Under the pieces are notes generated by a model that did no database searches, had not been told where the DNA came from, and saw only the letters and a program-made list of their open reading frames with translations. The translations under genes and the position numbers were made by a program. This document shows, in pieces, positions 24,564 to 31,361 of a stretch of 37,604 bases of DNA; the stretch's first letter is position 1, and each line of letters starts with the position of its first letter. Source of the DNA: a virus. The stretch covers positions 1-37,604 of the IMG/VR virus record IMGVR_UViG_3300037339_000081. One strand, written 5' to 3'.

Positions 24564-24917
24564 TCACACCTCCCATGCCGGCGGCTCGGCGCCGGCATGC
24601 TGAAACACCGCCACCACAGCCTGGGCGCGCCATCGAGGGATGGCTAGCCGCTCGGTTTCCCACAGCGAGATCGTCGACTTGCTGGCGTGGATCGCAGTGG
24701 CCAGATCCTTCCCCGACCACCGCGCGCGCATCCGAGCGATGGCGAGCGCCTGACCGCTGCCCGACGGCAAAACCGGCAGACGCTTTGGGTCGGCGCGCAT
24801 GGCTTGGAGCTGCGCTAGCGCGCTGTGCAGGTTGCCGATCGCCGTCTCAATGGCGCGCAGGCGGTCGTCGATCGAAAGCGCCACCACTGGCGTCGTCGTC
24901 TTCATCTTCGCTGGCAT
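24564..24917 (-). CDS. XRE-type helix-turn-helix protein
   Basis: A 117-residue protein, start at the ATG complementary to 24915-24917, preceded by GGAGTGACG. An N-terminal coiled coil (about 17-42, IDDRLRAIETAIGNLHSALAQ) is followed by a helix-turn-helix (about 67-91: WSGKDLATAIHASKSTISLWETER), close to the Cro/CI consensus. The coil may allow dimer formation. As the second regulator in the leftward operon it could control late or early promoters, but no binding target can be assigned. Confidence 0.65.
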   Translation of the reverse strand: MPAKMKTTTPVVALSIDDRLRAIETAIGNLHSALAQLQAMRADPKRLPVLPSGSGQALAIARMRARWSGKDLATAIHASKSTISLWETERLAIPRWRAQAVVAVFQHAGAEPPAWEV

Positions 24918-24919
24918 CG

Positions 24920-25615
24920 TCACTCCGGAAACATCGTGGGGGTATGGCCACGGGCAAGGCGCGCGCGCGCGATTTCGTAGTGCTCGGGCTTCTCTTCCGC
25001 GCCGACGGCGCGCCTGCCTTCCATCACCGCCGCCAGCAGCGTCGTGCCGCTGCCCACGAACGGATCGCAGACGAGGTCGCCGGGGCGCGAGTAGTCGCGC
25101 ACGATCGAACGCATGAGGTCGATGGGCTTGGCGCCTGCGATCCCCGCGTCTTTTTCTGTCGGCGCTTCGTACGCGCCCGGCAAGCATCCCCACGTCGCAA
25201 ACTCTCGCGTGCGCGGGCGGCTTACCATGAGGTAAACGGCCCACGATGACGGCCCGTCACCAAGAAGCCGGGGGCGTTTCTGGATGATGGGCACGGCTGA
25301 AAACGCATAGCGCCCCGCATCATTCATCGTTTTCTTCCAGATAGGCGCCAAGTCGTCGTCAGTCATCGCCGCCATCCACCCGCGACACCGTGGCGCCCAC
25401 GATTTGACGAACGCGCGCACCTCGCTTGGCCTCATCGCATCGTAGGCAATCGCGGTTCTCGTCGCCTGCCCGGTCAACGTGCGTACCATTTGCTCTGCCT
25501 TGTTGTGCCCCCCATGCGTCCGCGCACTGTAGGGCGGATCGCAGATCACGGCGTCGACGGCGTCGACGTGTGCGAGCGCGTCTTGCCAGCGCCCGGCGTA
25601 CAATTGCGCGCTCAT
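24920..25615 (-). CDS. DNA methyltransferase, beta-class (N6-adenine or N4-cytosine)
   Basis: A 231-residue protein. Motif IV DPPY is at residues 26-29 and motif I DPFVGSGTT at 184-192; the order IV then I marks the beta class of amino-methyltransferases, with the target recognition region between. The start is the ATG at 25615, which overlaps the upstream gene's stop (ATGA). It likely modifies phage DNA against host restriction or affects regulation. No cognate endonuclease is in the window. The recognition sequence cannot be read from the protein. Confidence 0.85.
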   Translation of the reverse strand: MSAQLYAGRWQDALAHVDAVDAVICDPPYSARTHGGHNKAEQMVRTLTGQATRTAIAYDAMRPSEVRAFVKSWAPRCRGWMAAMTDDDLAPIWKKTMNDAGRYAFSAVPIIQKRPRLLGDGPSSWAVYLMVSRPRTREFATWGCLPGAYEAPTEKDAGIAGAKPIDLMRSIVRDYSRPGDLVCDPFVGSGTTLLAAVMEGRRAVGAEEKPEHYEIARARLARGHTPTMFPE

Positions 25616-25815
25616 GCGTTCCCCTTGTCGTCGAGGTGGTCGCGCAGGCGACGCAGCAAGGCGTTCGGCTGGTACCAATCGAAGATCGCGCCCGACTCGA
25701 TCGCCACGATGGTGGCGCGCACAGTCGCAAGGAGCGCGTCGCGCTCGGCGCCGAGCGCGGCGACCTCGCGCGCAAGATGCCCGACCACGTCGGGGGCTTC
25801 GGTGTCATGCAACAT
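25612..25815 (-). CDS. Small hypothetical coiled-coil protein, 67 aa
   Basis: A 67-residue helical protein (begins MLHDTEAPDVVGHLAREVAALGAERDAL). The ATG at 25815 is preferred to the one at 25824 because AAAGGA lies eight bases before 25815. It overlaps the nuclease gene upstream and the methyltransferase gene downstream. The heptad-like residues at about 10-45 suggest dimerisation. Function unknown. Confidence 0.55.
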   Translation of the reverse strand: MLHDTEAPDVVGHLAREVAALGAERDALLATVRATIVAIESGAIFDWYQPNALLRRLRDHLDDKGNA

Positions 25816-26572
25816 CGTCGTCATCCTTTGCGCTCGGCAAGCGGGCGTCTTTGCGCGCGTAGTACGCCGCGCGCGCAGCCTCGAACAAGCGCCAACCGGC
25901 GTCGAGCCTCTCGGGCGTCAAGTGCACCTCGTCGACGGCGTCACCGTCAACGCGCGCGTGAAACACGATGCCACCCATCATTGACGCCACAGCCGCCGGG
26001 CTCAGCGTCGTCTTCTGCGTCCACAGCCAGCGATAAGCGGCGAGCTGCGGCACGACCTCGTCCGCCACATGCTTTCCTGTTTTGAGATCGGCGATCCAGT
26101 ACCGCGGCGACGGGTCGACTTCGTCGGGCGCCGTGGCGCGCGTGACGACAAGGTCGAGCGTGCCAGCGAAGCCTTCGCCCGCGAGGCCGTGCGTCGATGC
26201 CCATTCGCTGGCGACGACGACGAAGCCGGCGCCCTCGATGTGGCGAATCACGCGCTGCGCGCAGGCGATGGCCTCGGGCGTCGCGTCCTCGGGCTGCGGC
26301 TCGCCAGCGTAGTGCGCTTCGACGCAGGCGTGCGCCATTGTCCCGGCGTCTGCTGCCTCCTGGCGTCGCTGAAACGGCGCCAGCCGGCCGCGCTCGACCG
26401 CAGCGGGCGACGGCATGCCTCCGTCGACGATCGCGCTTGCCGTGGCTTCTGCGGCCGTACGCGCCGCCCAATGCAGCAGCGCGGGCTTGTCGAGCACACC
26501 GAGAATCGTGGTCACGCCGGGAAGGCGTTTGCCGTTGGCGTCTTTGTATTGTCTGCGAGGTTTCTTCGTCAC
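25805..26572 (-). CDS. RecB/Cas4-like PD-(D/E)XK exonuclease
   Basis: A 255-residue nuclease with the full RecB-like signature: GTMAH (H81), SEW (E123), GTLD (D140), DLKTGK (D162 and K164) and QLAAY (Q176, Y180). Start at GTG 26572, preceded by GGGAGAGAC. In phages such nucleases act in recombination together with a RecA- or annealing-type ATPase; a Sak4-like ATPase is encoded further upstream in the same operon, so they may form a recombination pair. Motif match is strong; the partner link is inference. Confidence 0.8.
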   Translation of the reverse strand: MTKKPRRQYKDANGKRLPGVTTILGVLDKPALLHWAARTAAEATASAIVDGGMPSPAAVERGRLAPFQRRQEAADAGTMAHACVEAHYAGEPQPEDATPEAIACAQRVIRHIEGAGFVVVASEWASTHGLAGEGFAGTLDLVVTRATAPDEVDPSPRYWIADLKTGKHVADEVVPQLAAYRWLWTQKTTLSPAAVASMMGGIVFHARVDGDAVDEVHLTPERLDAGWRLFEAARAAYYARKDARLPSAKDDDDVA

Positions 26573-26721
26573 GTTGTCTCTCCCTTCATCTCTTGCCGAA
26601 CGAACGTCACCAGATCCTTGCCGCAACGGACGCGGATCATGATGGCTTCAGTGGTGCAGCCCTTGCGAAGCAGATCGGCGATGCGCTCGCGCTTGGCGGT
26701 GTCTTTCTTTCGGCCAGTCAC
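26569..26721 (-). CDS. Small helix-turn-helix-like protein, 50 aa
   Basis: A 50-residue basic protein starting at GTG 26721 (VTGRKKDTAKRERIADLLRK). The segment RIADLLRKGCTTEAIMIRVRCGKDLVTFVRQ reads as a helix-turn-helix. Its junctions on both sides share the same text: the upstream gene ends KGETT with GTG overlap, and so does this one. It probably binds DNA; which site is unknown. Confidence 0.5.
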   Translation of the reverse strand: MTGRKKDTAKRERIADLLRKGCTTEAIMIRVRCGKDLVTFVRQEMKGETT

Positions 26722-26996
26722 GTCGTCTCTCCCTTCGCTTTGGCAATGGCGGCGCGCACCTGCTTGCCGATAATTGTCGCCGTGTTCCTGCTCCATGTCG
26801 TCGCAGCTACCGCCTCGCACGCTGCCAGCAGGTCCGGCGCGGCGGCGATGAGGCGGGCGTCGGCGCTCTGCCTTTCGCCGCTGAGCCTGCGCACCTCCTC
26901 GTCAGCGGTGCCAACGAAAGCGACGATGCAGTCTGCTCCGTGCACGGTGTTCGCGCCGCTGAGGCCCCACGGTCCCGGTGTGTGCTTCGTCGTCAT
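26718..26996 (-). CDS. Widespread phage HTPGPW-family protein, 92 aa
   Basis: A 92-residue protein beginning MTTKHTPGPWGLSG and containing ADARLIAAAPDLLAACEAV, the hallmark of a very common small phage family of unknown function found in early regions. The ATG at 26996 overlaps the preceding stop (ATGA). Between the two conserved ends lies a beta-like VHGADCIVAFVGT segment. No enzymatic residues are known to me for the family. Confidence 0.7.
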   Translation of the reverse strand: MTTKHTPGPWGLSGANTVHGADCIVAFVGTADEEVRRLSGERQSADARLIAAAPDLLAACEAVAATTWSRNTATIIGKQVRAAIAKAKGETT

Positions 26997-27364
26997 TCGT
27001 CTTTCCACGTCAGCGCGATCTGCACCGCGTACTCTTTTGGCGCGCCTTTGCGCTGCTCGTAGCGCCACGCGATCGGCCCCTTGGGGCCGTCATCGACGCC
27101 AAAAAACGCGGCGACCTCGTCGCGGATCGACTTGAACGCGCCCGCAAGGTTGTCGTCGTCGAGCATGCGCGGCGCGATGCGCGCCAGCGTGCACGTCGTC
27201 GGTGGGCACGTCGGCTCAAGCGTCGGCCGTCGATGACAGTGCAGCACGGTCGCAACCACAGCGCGCTCTTTCTTCGCGCGCGCGGCGCGCCTGAACCAAT
27301 GCACGCGCGCGTTCAGCGCGGCGCCAAGGCGCATGCCTTCGATCGGGATCGTGATCGTCGTCAT
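26993..27364 (-). CDS. RusA-like / conserved phage protein with DDDNL motif
   Basis: A 123-residue protein starting at the ATG (27364) that overlaps the XRE gene's stop by four bases. It carries PRMLDDDNLAGAFKSIRDEVAAFFGVDDG, resembling the acidic active-site region of RusA-type Holliday junction resolvases (D.DN..K...D), then PIAWRYEQRKGAPKEYAVQI. Together with the recombination genes in the same operon this suggests branched-DNA processing. Some relatives are annotated only as hypothetical, so RusA activity is not certain. Confidence 0.55.
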   Translation of the reverse strand: MTTITIPIEGMRLGAALNARVHWFRRAARAKKERAVVATVLHCHRRPTLEPTCPPTTCTLARIAPRMLDDDNLAGAFKSIRDEVAAFFGVDDGPKGPIAWRYEQRKGAPKEYAVQIALTWKDE

Positions 27365-27603
27365 TCCCACACCCGCACACTGAGCGCCGGCGCAAGGTCG
27401 AACCCAAAAAGCGACGCCAGCCGTTCGCAGCAGCGGTCGTCGGGAACGCTACGCTCCTGCTCCCACAGGCATACCGCCTGGCGCGTCACGCCGCACGCGG
27501 TGGCGACGTGCGCGAGGGAGTAGTTTCGTGCGATGCGCAGCGCGGCGAGGCGTTCGCCGTCGAGCCTGATGCGGCGGGCGCCGCGGTATCTGTCGATCGT
27601 CAT
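27361..27603 (-). CDS. XRE/Cro-type transcriptional regulator, 80 aa
   Basis: An 80-residue protein with a clear helix-turn-helix (about residues 29-52, SLAHVATACGVTRQAVCLWEQE). ATG at 27603 follows TGAGGAC. It is just downstream of a predicted terminator, so it depends on read-through or on an unseen promoter. The small size and lack of an oligomerisation domain suggest a Cro-like role. It is a candidate for binding the palindrome in the early divergent control region, but this is untested. Confidence 0.7.
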   Translation of the reverse strand: MTIDRYRGARRIRLDGERLAALRIARNYSLAHVATACGVTRQAVCLWEQERSVPDDRCCERLASLFGFDLAPALSVRVWE

Positions 27604-27635
27604 AATGTCCTCAAGAAAGCGCCCCGACGTCACAA

Positions 27636-27665
27636 CCGAAAACCCGGCGACGGAATGCCGCCGGG
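27636..27665 (-). terminator. Rho-independent terminator in early leftward operon
   Basis: On the minus strand CCCGGCG (27665-27659) pairs with CGCCGGG (27649-27643) around a nine-base loop, then TTTTCGG follows. It lies 34 bases after the stop of the DUF669-like gene and splits the operon before the XRE regulator. The T tract is short, so termination may be partial. Confidence 0.6.
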
Positions 27666-27698
27666 GTGCCGCGCTCGGGGCAACACGCGGCGAGTCGT

Positions 27699-28223
27699 TC
27701 AGGTGTCGTGCATCTGGTCCTTGCGCTTTTGCAACCACGTCGGCGCCGCGCCGGGCTTCGGCGCGCCGGGCTTCAACGCCGCAGTAGCCTGGGGCTTCGG
27801 CGCCGACGCCGGCGACGGGTAACGCTTCAGCACCTTGTTGCGGTCGCCGAATCCATTCTTTCCGTCTTCGATCCCGACGTTGCCGTTGCACTCGCGCCCG
27901 ACGAATTCCGCGAGGTCGCCACCGCTGACGCCGTACGCGCGCGCGGCGATTGCAAGCTCCCTGCGGCCACGCGCCATGACCTCGCCGCGCTCGTGGGCAA
28001 CGACGTACTGCGACCAAATCTTGCGGCCCTTGCAGGCGCCGTCGGTGATCGTCTCCTCAATCTTCGCCAGCTTCGTCGATGCGTTGTTCCTGCTCGGCTC
28101 GACGCTGGCGCGCGTCACGACGAGGGGATACTCGCCGGCGGGCAGGAGGTCGGGCGTGGTGTCGATTTCCCCAAGGTCGAAGCCAAGGGCGGTGCTGCTG
28201 TCGTCGCTGGTCCAGTCGCTCAT
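27699..28223 (-). CDS. DUF669-like phage protein (ssDNA-binding-related)
   Basis: A 174-residue protein matching the pattern of the DUF669 family: DLLPAGEYPLVVTRASVE near residue 26, then CKGRKIWSQYVVAHE, RRELAIAARAYGVSG and GVEDG-like NGFGDRNKVLKRYP. These proteins occur in phage recombination/replication operons next to RecA-like ATPases and are often taken as single-strand DNA-binding-like; activity is not established here. The C terminus is Ala/Pro/Lys-rich, as in SSB tails but without an acidic tip. The ATG at 28223 follows AGAGGC. Confidence 0.65.
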   Translation of the reverse strand: MSDWTSDDSSTALGFDLGEIDTTPDLLPAGEYPLVVTRASVEPSRNNASTKLAKIEETITDGACKGRKIWSQYVVAHERGEVMARGRRELAIAARAYGVSGGDLAEFVGRECNGNVGIEDGKNGFGDRNKVLKRYPSPASAPKPQATAALKPGAPKPGAAPTWLQKRKDQMHDT

Positions 28224-28295
28224 GATCTGCCTCTGTCGTGATGCGGGCGCCTATCCCCCGCGTGTGGCTGGTAGCCCGTGACGTGGGCCAGTCGT

Positions 28296-28784
28296 TTATC
28301 CGCCGCCGTAGCCGTCGCCGAAGCCGCCGTAGCCGGAGCCGTCGCCGTAGCCGTCGCCGAAGCCGCCGTAGCCGGAGCCGTCGCCGTAGCCGTCGCCGAA
28401 GCCGCCGTAGCCGGAGCCGTCGCCGTAGCCGTCGCCGTAGCCGTCGCCGCCGCCGTAGCCGGAGCCGTCGCCGAAGCCGCCGCCGGAGCCGTAGCCGGAG
28501 CCGTCGCCGAAGCCGCCGCCGGAGCCGTAGCCGGAGCCGTCGCCGTAGCCGTAGCCGCCGCCGGAGCCGGAGCCGTCGCCGTAGCCGTAGCCGCCGCCGT
28601 AGCCGGAGCCGTAGCCGGAGCCGTCGCCGTAGCCGTAGCCGGAGCCGTCGCCGGAGCCGTAGCCGGAGCCGAAGCCGCCGCCGGAGCCGGAGCCGTCGCC
28701 GTAGCCGTAGCCGCCGCCGTAGCCGGAGCCGTAGCCGGAGCCGTCGCCGTAGCCGTAGCCGGAGCCGTCGCCGTCGCCGGTCAC
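28296..28784 (-). CDS. Gly-X repeat low-complexity protein, 162 aa
   Basis: Starts at GTG 28784, overlapping the preceding stop (GTGA), and ends at TAA 28296. After Val-Thr, nearly every second residue is Gly, and the other position is only Asp, Ser, Tyr, Gly or Phe, in units such as GDGSGYGYGDG. All alternate codons end in C, so the DNA is a hexamer array (GGC NNC). It contains three perfect copies of a 39-bp unit near the C terminus (about 28306-28422) and an exact 101-bp direct repeat 120 bp apart. No globular domain is possible. The protein lies in the early replication operon. Reading frames on the plus strand across the array are shadows. It resembles silk- or elastin-like sequences; function unknown. 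Confidence 0.6.
   Translation of the reverse strand: MTGDGDGSGYGYGDGSGYGSGYGGGYGYGDGSGSGGGFGSGYGSGDGSGYGYGDGSGYGSGYGGGYGYGDGSGSGGGYGYGDGSGYGSGGGFGDGSGYGSGGGFGDGSGYGGGDGYGDGYGDGSGYGGFGDGYGDGSGYGGFGDGYGDGSGYGGFGDGYGGG
28306..28422. repeat. Three tandem copies of a 39-bp unit in the Gly-X gene
   Basis: The plus-strand 39-bp unit runs from GCCGTAGCCGTCGCC to GCCGGAGCCGTC three times in a row with no mismatch that I see. It encodes DGSGYGGFGDGYG on the minus strand. Copy number is a likely site of length variation. Exact edges depend on the chosen phase. Confidence 0.75.
28553..28773. repeat. Exact 101-bp direct repeat, 120-bp period, in the Gly-X gene
   Basis: Bases 28553-28653 equal 28673-28773; the flanking bases 28552/28672 (T/A) and 28654/28774 (G/T) differ. 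This is a recent internal duplication within an already repetitive array and predicts slippage or recombination variants. Confidence 0.8.
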
Positions 28785-29074
28785 TTGCCCCACCGCGACC
28801 GCGTCAAGCTTTCGCGCGCGACGACAGAGCACGGGATGATTTCACACGCGCCGATGACCACGATTTCCGGCACCGGCAGGCTAATGCGCGTCCACTCCTG
28901 ATCCGCGCCACGCTGCGACAACTCCGACAGCGTGTTGGCGCCGCGCCATCGCCAAATTCGTCGCGCATCGGACAACGTCACCATGCCGCCGTCGCCGATG
29001 TTCTCCAGCGTGCCACCATGCACGCCAGCATCACGCGAACGCACAATCACAAATTGCTTTTCTTGCGGTTCCAT
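28781..29074 (-). CDS. Conserved phage protein, DUF6948-like
   Basis: A 97-residue protein. FVIVRSRDAGVHGGTLENI, ARRIWRWRGANTLSELSQRG and VPEIVVIGACEIIPCS match a small family widespread in phages that I know as DUF6948-like. Function not known. Start at ATG 29074 (MEPQEK) is preferred because AAAGGAAAGACA precedes it; an ATG at 29089 overlapping the previous stop is an alternative. It overlaps the Gly-X repeat gene by four bases (GTGA). Confidence 0.7.
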   Translation of the reverse strand: MEPQEKQFVIVRSRDAGVHGGTLENIGDGGMVTLSDARRIWRWRGANTLSELSQRGADQEWTRISLPVPEIVVIGACEIIPCSVVARESLTRSRWGK

Positions 29075-29085
29075 TGTCTTTCCTT

Positions 29086-29775
29086 TCATGCCTTGATCTT
29101 TGCCACGACCGCGCCGAGGTCGGCGCGCTCGTATGCATCCAGCCGACCGCTGCGATCCTTCGCCGTGCTCTTGCCATCGGCGGAGGTCAAGAGGTAGCGC
29201 GACGCCACCTTGCCGCCTGCACCGTCGTCCTCGTCGACGACGACGAGGCGAAAGACCTCGTCAAAGAGATAGGGGATCGACTCGCCGAGCTTCGCGCCTG
29301 GCATCCCGATCCCGTAGCTGACGCGCCCCGTCGCCTCGTCCTTCGTCGTCGACATTTTCGCCGAGAAGTAGACGCCGCACGCCAAGTCACGAAACGCGCG
29401 CATGATCCCCAGCATGCTGTCCTGAAGTGCGCCATACGCAGCGCGGGGGTCCTTGGTCTTTGCCTTTTCGGCGCTCAACACCACCTCAGCGATTTCGGAC
29501 ACACTGTCGAGCACGACCCACGCGTACGCGTCGGGCGCCGCCTTGAGCTCGCTGTAGACGGCGCGCAGCGTATCAAGCGACTGCACCTCGACGACGTCGG
29601 CGTCGATGTCGGCGCCGGCAAGCGAGAGCAGGCCAGCCTCGGCCGACAGGATCAGCAGCTTACCGGGCAGGCTTGCCGCAAGGCTGGTCTTGCCAACGCC
29701 TGGCGCGCCGTAAACGACGATTTTCGGTTGATTCTTGCCGATCGCGTCAGCAAGCGTGGTCTTTAAGATTCCCAT
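29086..29775 (-). CDS. RecA-like AAA ATPase (Sak4-type recombination protein)
   Basis: A 229-residue P-loop ATPase: Walker A GAPGVGKTS at residues 23-31 and Walker B WVVLDSVSE with D90. Size and sequence, including AEAGLLSL (after the first beta strand) and a central YGALQDSMLGIMRAFRDL, are like phage AAA_24/Sak4 proteins, RecA-core ATPases that promote strand annealing with an SSB. Its neighbours, a DUF669-like protein and RecB-like nuclease, support this. Start at ATG 29775 with GGGAG seven bases upstream. It may also help replication restart. Confidence 0.8.
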   Translation of the reverse strand: MGILKTTLADAIGKNQPKIVVYGAPGVGKTSLAASLPGKLLILSAEAGLLSLAGADIDADVVEVQSLDTLRAVYSELKAAPDAYAWVVLDSVSEIAEVVLSAEKAKTKDPRAAYGALQDSMLGIMRAFRDLACGVYFSAKMSTTKDEATGRVSYGIGMPGAKLGESIPYLFDEVFRLVVVDEDDGAGGKVASRYLLTSADGKSTAKDRSGRLDAYERADLGAVVAKIKA

Positions 29776-29777
29776 GA

Positions 29778-29954
29778 TCAAACTCCCTCGCCCACTCGGG
29801 CGTCCCTGCAGCCCTCAATCCATCCGTGCAGGTCGACGTAAATCGCCATCGCGTGCCAGCGATCGGGCTCGTCAGTCGCCGCCAGCAGGTCGGCGAGCAG
29901 CACCGACGTAGCGGCGTGCGCGAGTCGGCTGGTCTGGGCGTATTCGCGCTTCAC
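29778..29954 (-). CDS. Small hypothetical protein, 58 aa
   Basis: A 58-residue helical protein (VKREYAQTSRLAHAATSVLLADLLAATDEPDRWHAMAIYVDLHGW...) starting at GTG 29954 that overlaps the previous stop by four bases. No motif recognised. Separated from the ATPase gene by two bases, and may be co-translated with it. Confidence 0.5.
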   Translation of the reverse strand: MKREYAQTSRLAHAATSVLLADLLAATDEPDRWHAMAIYVDLHGWIEGCRDARVGEGV

Positions 29955-30061
29955 ACCGCACCGCCAATCGCGGTGAAGAAGATGTCGATCGCCATGCCGC
30001 GGCGCACGGCCTCGCGCAGGATGGCGCGGCGCATGATCGGGTGCAGGTTGGTCCAGCTCAT
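29951..30061 (-). CDS. Tiny hypothetical protein, 36 aa
   Basis: A 36-residue peptide (MSWTNLHPIMRRAILREAVRRGM...) starting at ATG 30061 with GGAGACCACA directly upstream, the same initiation text seen before other early genes. It ends in a hydrophobic stretch DIFFTAIGGAV. Function unknown; the good ribosome site and four-base overlap with the next gene support translation. Confidence 0.5.
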   Translation of the reverse strand: MSWTNLHPIMRRAILREAVRRGMAIDIFFTAIGGAV

Positions 30062-30093
30062 TGTGGTCTCCGCTGTCAAGGTGGCGTGTGAAA

Positions 30094-30288
30094 TCAGGCG
30101 ACAAACAACGCGACGCGGCTGCGCGAGACACGCACACTGCGGAGCATGCCGGCGCGCACGAGGCGACGGACGCGAGCGTAGCTGGCGCGATGACCGCGAC
30201 CGCTCCACTCATGGCGCACGACGTCCATCGTGCAGCAGCCGGGGTGTGCGCGCACAAAATCAACGACAGTCTGTTGGCGGTTCGTCAT
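30094..30288 (-). CDS. Small winged-helix-like DNA-binding protein, first gene of leftward operon
   Basis: A 64-residue basic protein (MTNRQQTVVDFVRAHPGCCTMDVVRHEWSGRGHRASYARVRRLVRAGML...) with helix, turn and strand spacing like a winged helix. ATG at 30288 is preceded by GGAGACCGCA. Being the first gene after the leftward promoter, it could be an early autoregulator of the divergent region. That role is inferred from position only. Confidence 0.55.
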   Translation of the reverse strand: MTNRQQTVVDFVRAHPGCCTMDVVRHEWSGRGHRASYARVRRLVRAGMLRSVRVSRSRVALFVA

Positions 30289-30336
30289 TGCGGTCTCCGT
30301 TGTTTGCGGCCGGCGCGCCGCGTGGGTGGTGAAGTC

Positions 30337-30365
30337 ATCCTACGCGTGATCTGCTGACGTGTCAA
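30337..30365 (-). promoter_or_regulatory. Leftward early promoter TTGACA-N17-TAGGAT
   Basis: On the minus strand the -35 TTGACA (30365-30360) matches the sigma70 consensus, then 17 bases, then -10 TAGGAT (30342-30337). Transcription would start near 30330, about 40 bases before the first ATG at 30288. The -35 overlaps the left arm of the palindrome at 30361-30378. Confidence 0.75.
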
Positions 30366-30378
30366 GCGTGCGCTTGAC
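30361..30378. promoter_or_regulatory. Palindromic operator candidate GTCAAGCG-TG-CGCTTGAC
   Basis: A perfect 8-bp inverted repeat with a 2-base centre. Each arm supplies most of the -35 hexamer of one of the two divergent early promoters, so a dimeric repressor or activator bound here would affect both at once. Half of it (12 bases) recurs at 36093-36104. Confidence 0.7.
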
Positions 30379-30402
30379 GAAAGTGCAGATCAGGGCTAAG
30401 GT
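30374..30402 (+). promoter_or_regulatory. Rightward early promoter TTGACG-N17-TAAGGT
   Basis: TTGACG (30374-30379), 17 bases, TAAGGT (30397-30402), sigma70-like. It reads toward the methyltransferase gene at 30456 and helicase and primase genes. Its -35 lies in the right arm of the palindrome shared with the leftward promoter. Confidence 0.65.
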
Positions 30403-30455
30403 GGCTTCAGGACGCGACGCGGAAACGGATCTGCGCGTGATCAAGAGGTGAGGTG

Positions 30456-31361
30456 ATGCGTGAGCTGGCTCTGTTCGCGGGCGCTGGTGGCGGGATACTC
30501 GGCGGGCACCTGCTCGGATGGCGCACCGTTTGCGCCGTCGAGCACGACGCCTATGCCGCAGGCGTACTTGTGGCTCGACAAAACGACGGCTGCTTGGCGC
30601 CGTTTCCCGTCTGGGATGACGTGTGCACCTTTAACGGACGACCGTGGCGAGGCGCTGTTGACGTCGTGTCTGGCGGCTTCCCGTGCCAGGACATCAGCAG
30701 CGCAGGAAAAGGCGCAGGGATCACCGGGGAGCGCAGCGGACTTTGGCGAGAGATGGCGCGAATCATTTCTGAAGTACGACCCCGATACGCGTTCGTGGAA
30801 AACTCACCGCTCCTTGTTCGACGAGGACTTGTTGTCGTCCTCGGTGACCTTGCCTCGCTGGGGTATGATGCGCGATGGGGTGTGCTGGGAGCTCACGACG
30901 TCGGAGCGCCACACAAGCGGGACCGCATTTGGATCGTTGCTGCCGACGCCTCAATCTGCGGATTGGAAGGGAGCGGTGTCCGCAACGGATTGCGCAGCTC
31001 GCCGTGTGCGGATGGGACAGACGAACTTGCCGGAGGCAATCGTGGAATCGTTGCGGATGTGGCCGACGCCAGTGGCCGATGGGGACCGCACGACGAACTA
31101 CGCCCAAGGCGGCACGTCGCTGGGGTTTGCGGTGCGGAACTTGTGGCCGACGCCAACAAGCAGCGAGCACAAGTACCGACTGCAGGGCAACAGCCAGCAA
31201 AGCAAGAGCCTGAACGGGCAGGCTGGTGGAAAGTTGAACCCAACGTGGGTCGAGTGGCTCATGGGGTGGCCGCTCGGGTGGACCGACTGCGCTGCATCGG
31301 CAATGGACAAGTACCAGCGGTGGCGGCGTTTGCATGGCGCGTGCTTGGGGGTGGCCGATGA
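30456..31361 (+). CDS. DNA cytosine-5 methyltransferase
   Basis: A 301-residue enzyme with the Dcm motif set: motif I LFAGAGGGILGG (residues 6-17), motif IV SGGFPCQDIS with catalytic C77, motif VI FVENSP (113-118), motif VIII GAPHKRDRIW (150-159) and motif X RLRCIGNGQVPAVAAFAW (near 277-294). Between VIII and X lies a variable recognition region with VADA repeats. ATG at 30456 follows AGAGGTGAGGTG; a GTG at 30453 is an alternative. It modifies DNA, probably against host restriction. A second long open frame with its own conserved motifs occupies the +1 frame across the whole gene. Its stop overlaps the helicase start (ATGA). Confidence 0.9.
   Translation: MRELALFAGAGGGILGGHLLGWRTVCAVEHDAYAAGVLVARQNDGCLAPFPVWDDVCTFNGRPWRGAVDVVSGGFPCQDISSAGKGAGITGERSGLWREMARIISEVRPRYAFVENSPLLVRRGLVVVLGDLASLGYDARWGVLGAHDVGAPHKRDRIWIVAADASICGLEGSGVRNGLRSSPCADGTDELAGGNRGIVADVADASGRWGPHDELRPRRHVAGVCGAELVADANKQRAQVPTAGQQPAKQEPERAGWWKVEPNVGRVAHGVAARVDRLRCIGNGQVPAVAAFAWRVLGGGR

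Noticed and set aside
28306-28773. Possible CRISPR-like repeat array
   Set aside because: Units are 6-bp and 39-bp coding repeats with no unique spacers and no Cas genes nearby.
28296-28784. Diversity-generating retroelement variable repeat
   Set aside because: There is no reverse transcriptase and no template/variable repeat pair; the array looks like tandem-repeat slippage.
28238-29197. Long plus-strand Arg/Ser-rich reading frame and Ala/Gly/Val frame over the repeat array
   Set aside because: These are shadows of the Gly-X array in other frames; the minus-strand frame has a coupled start and fits the operon direction.
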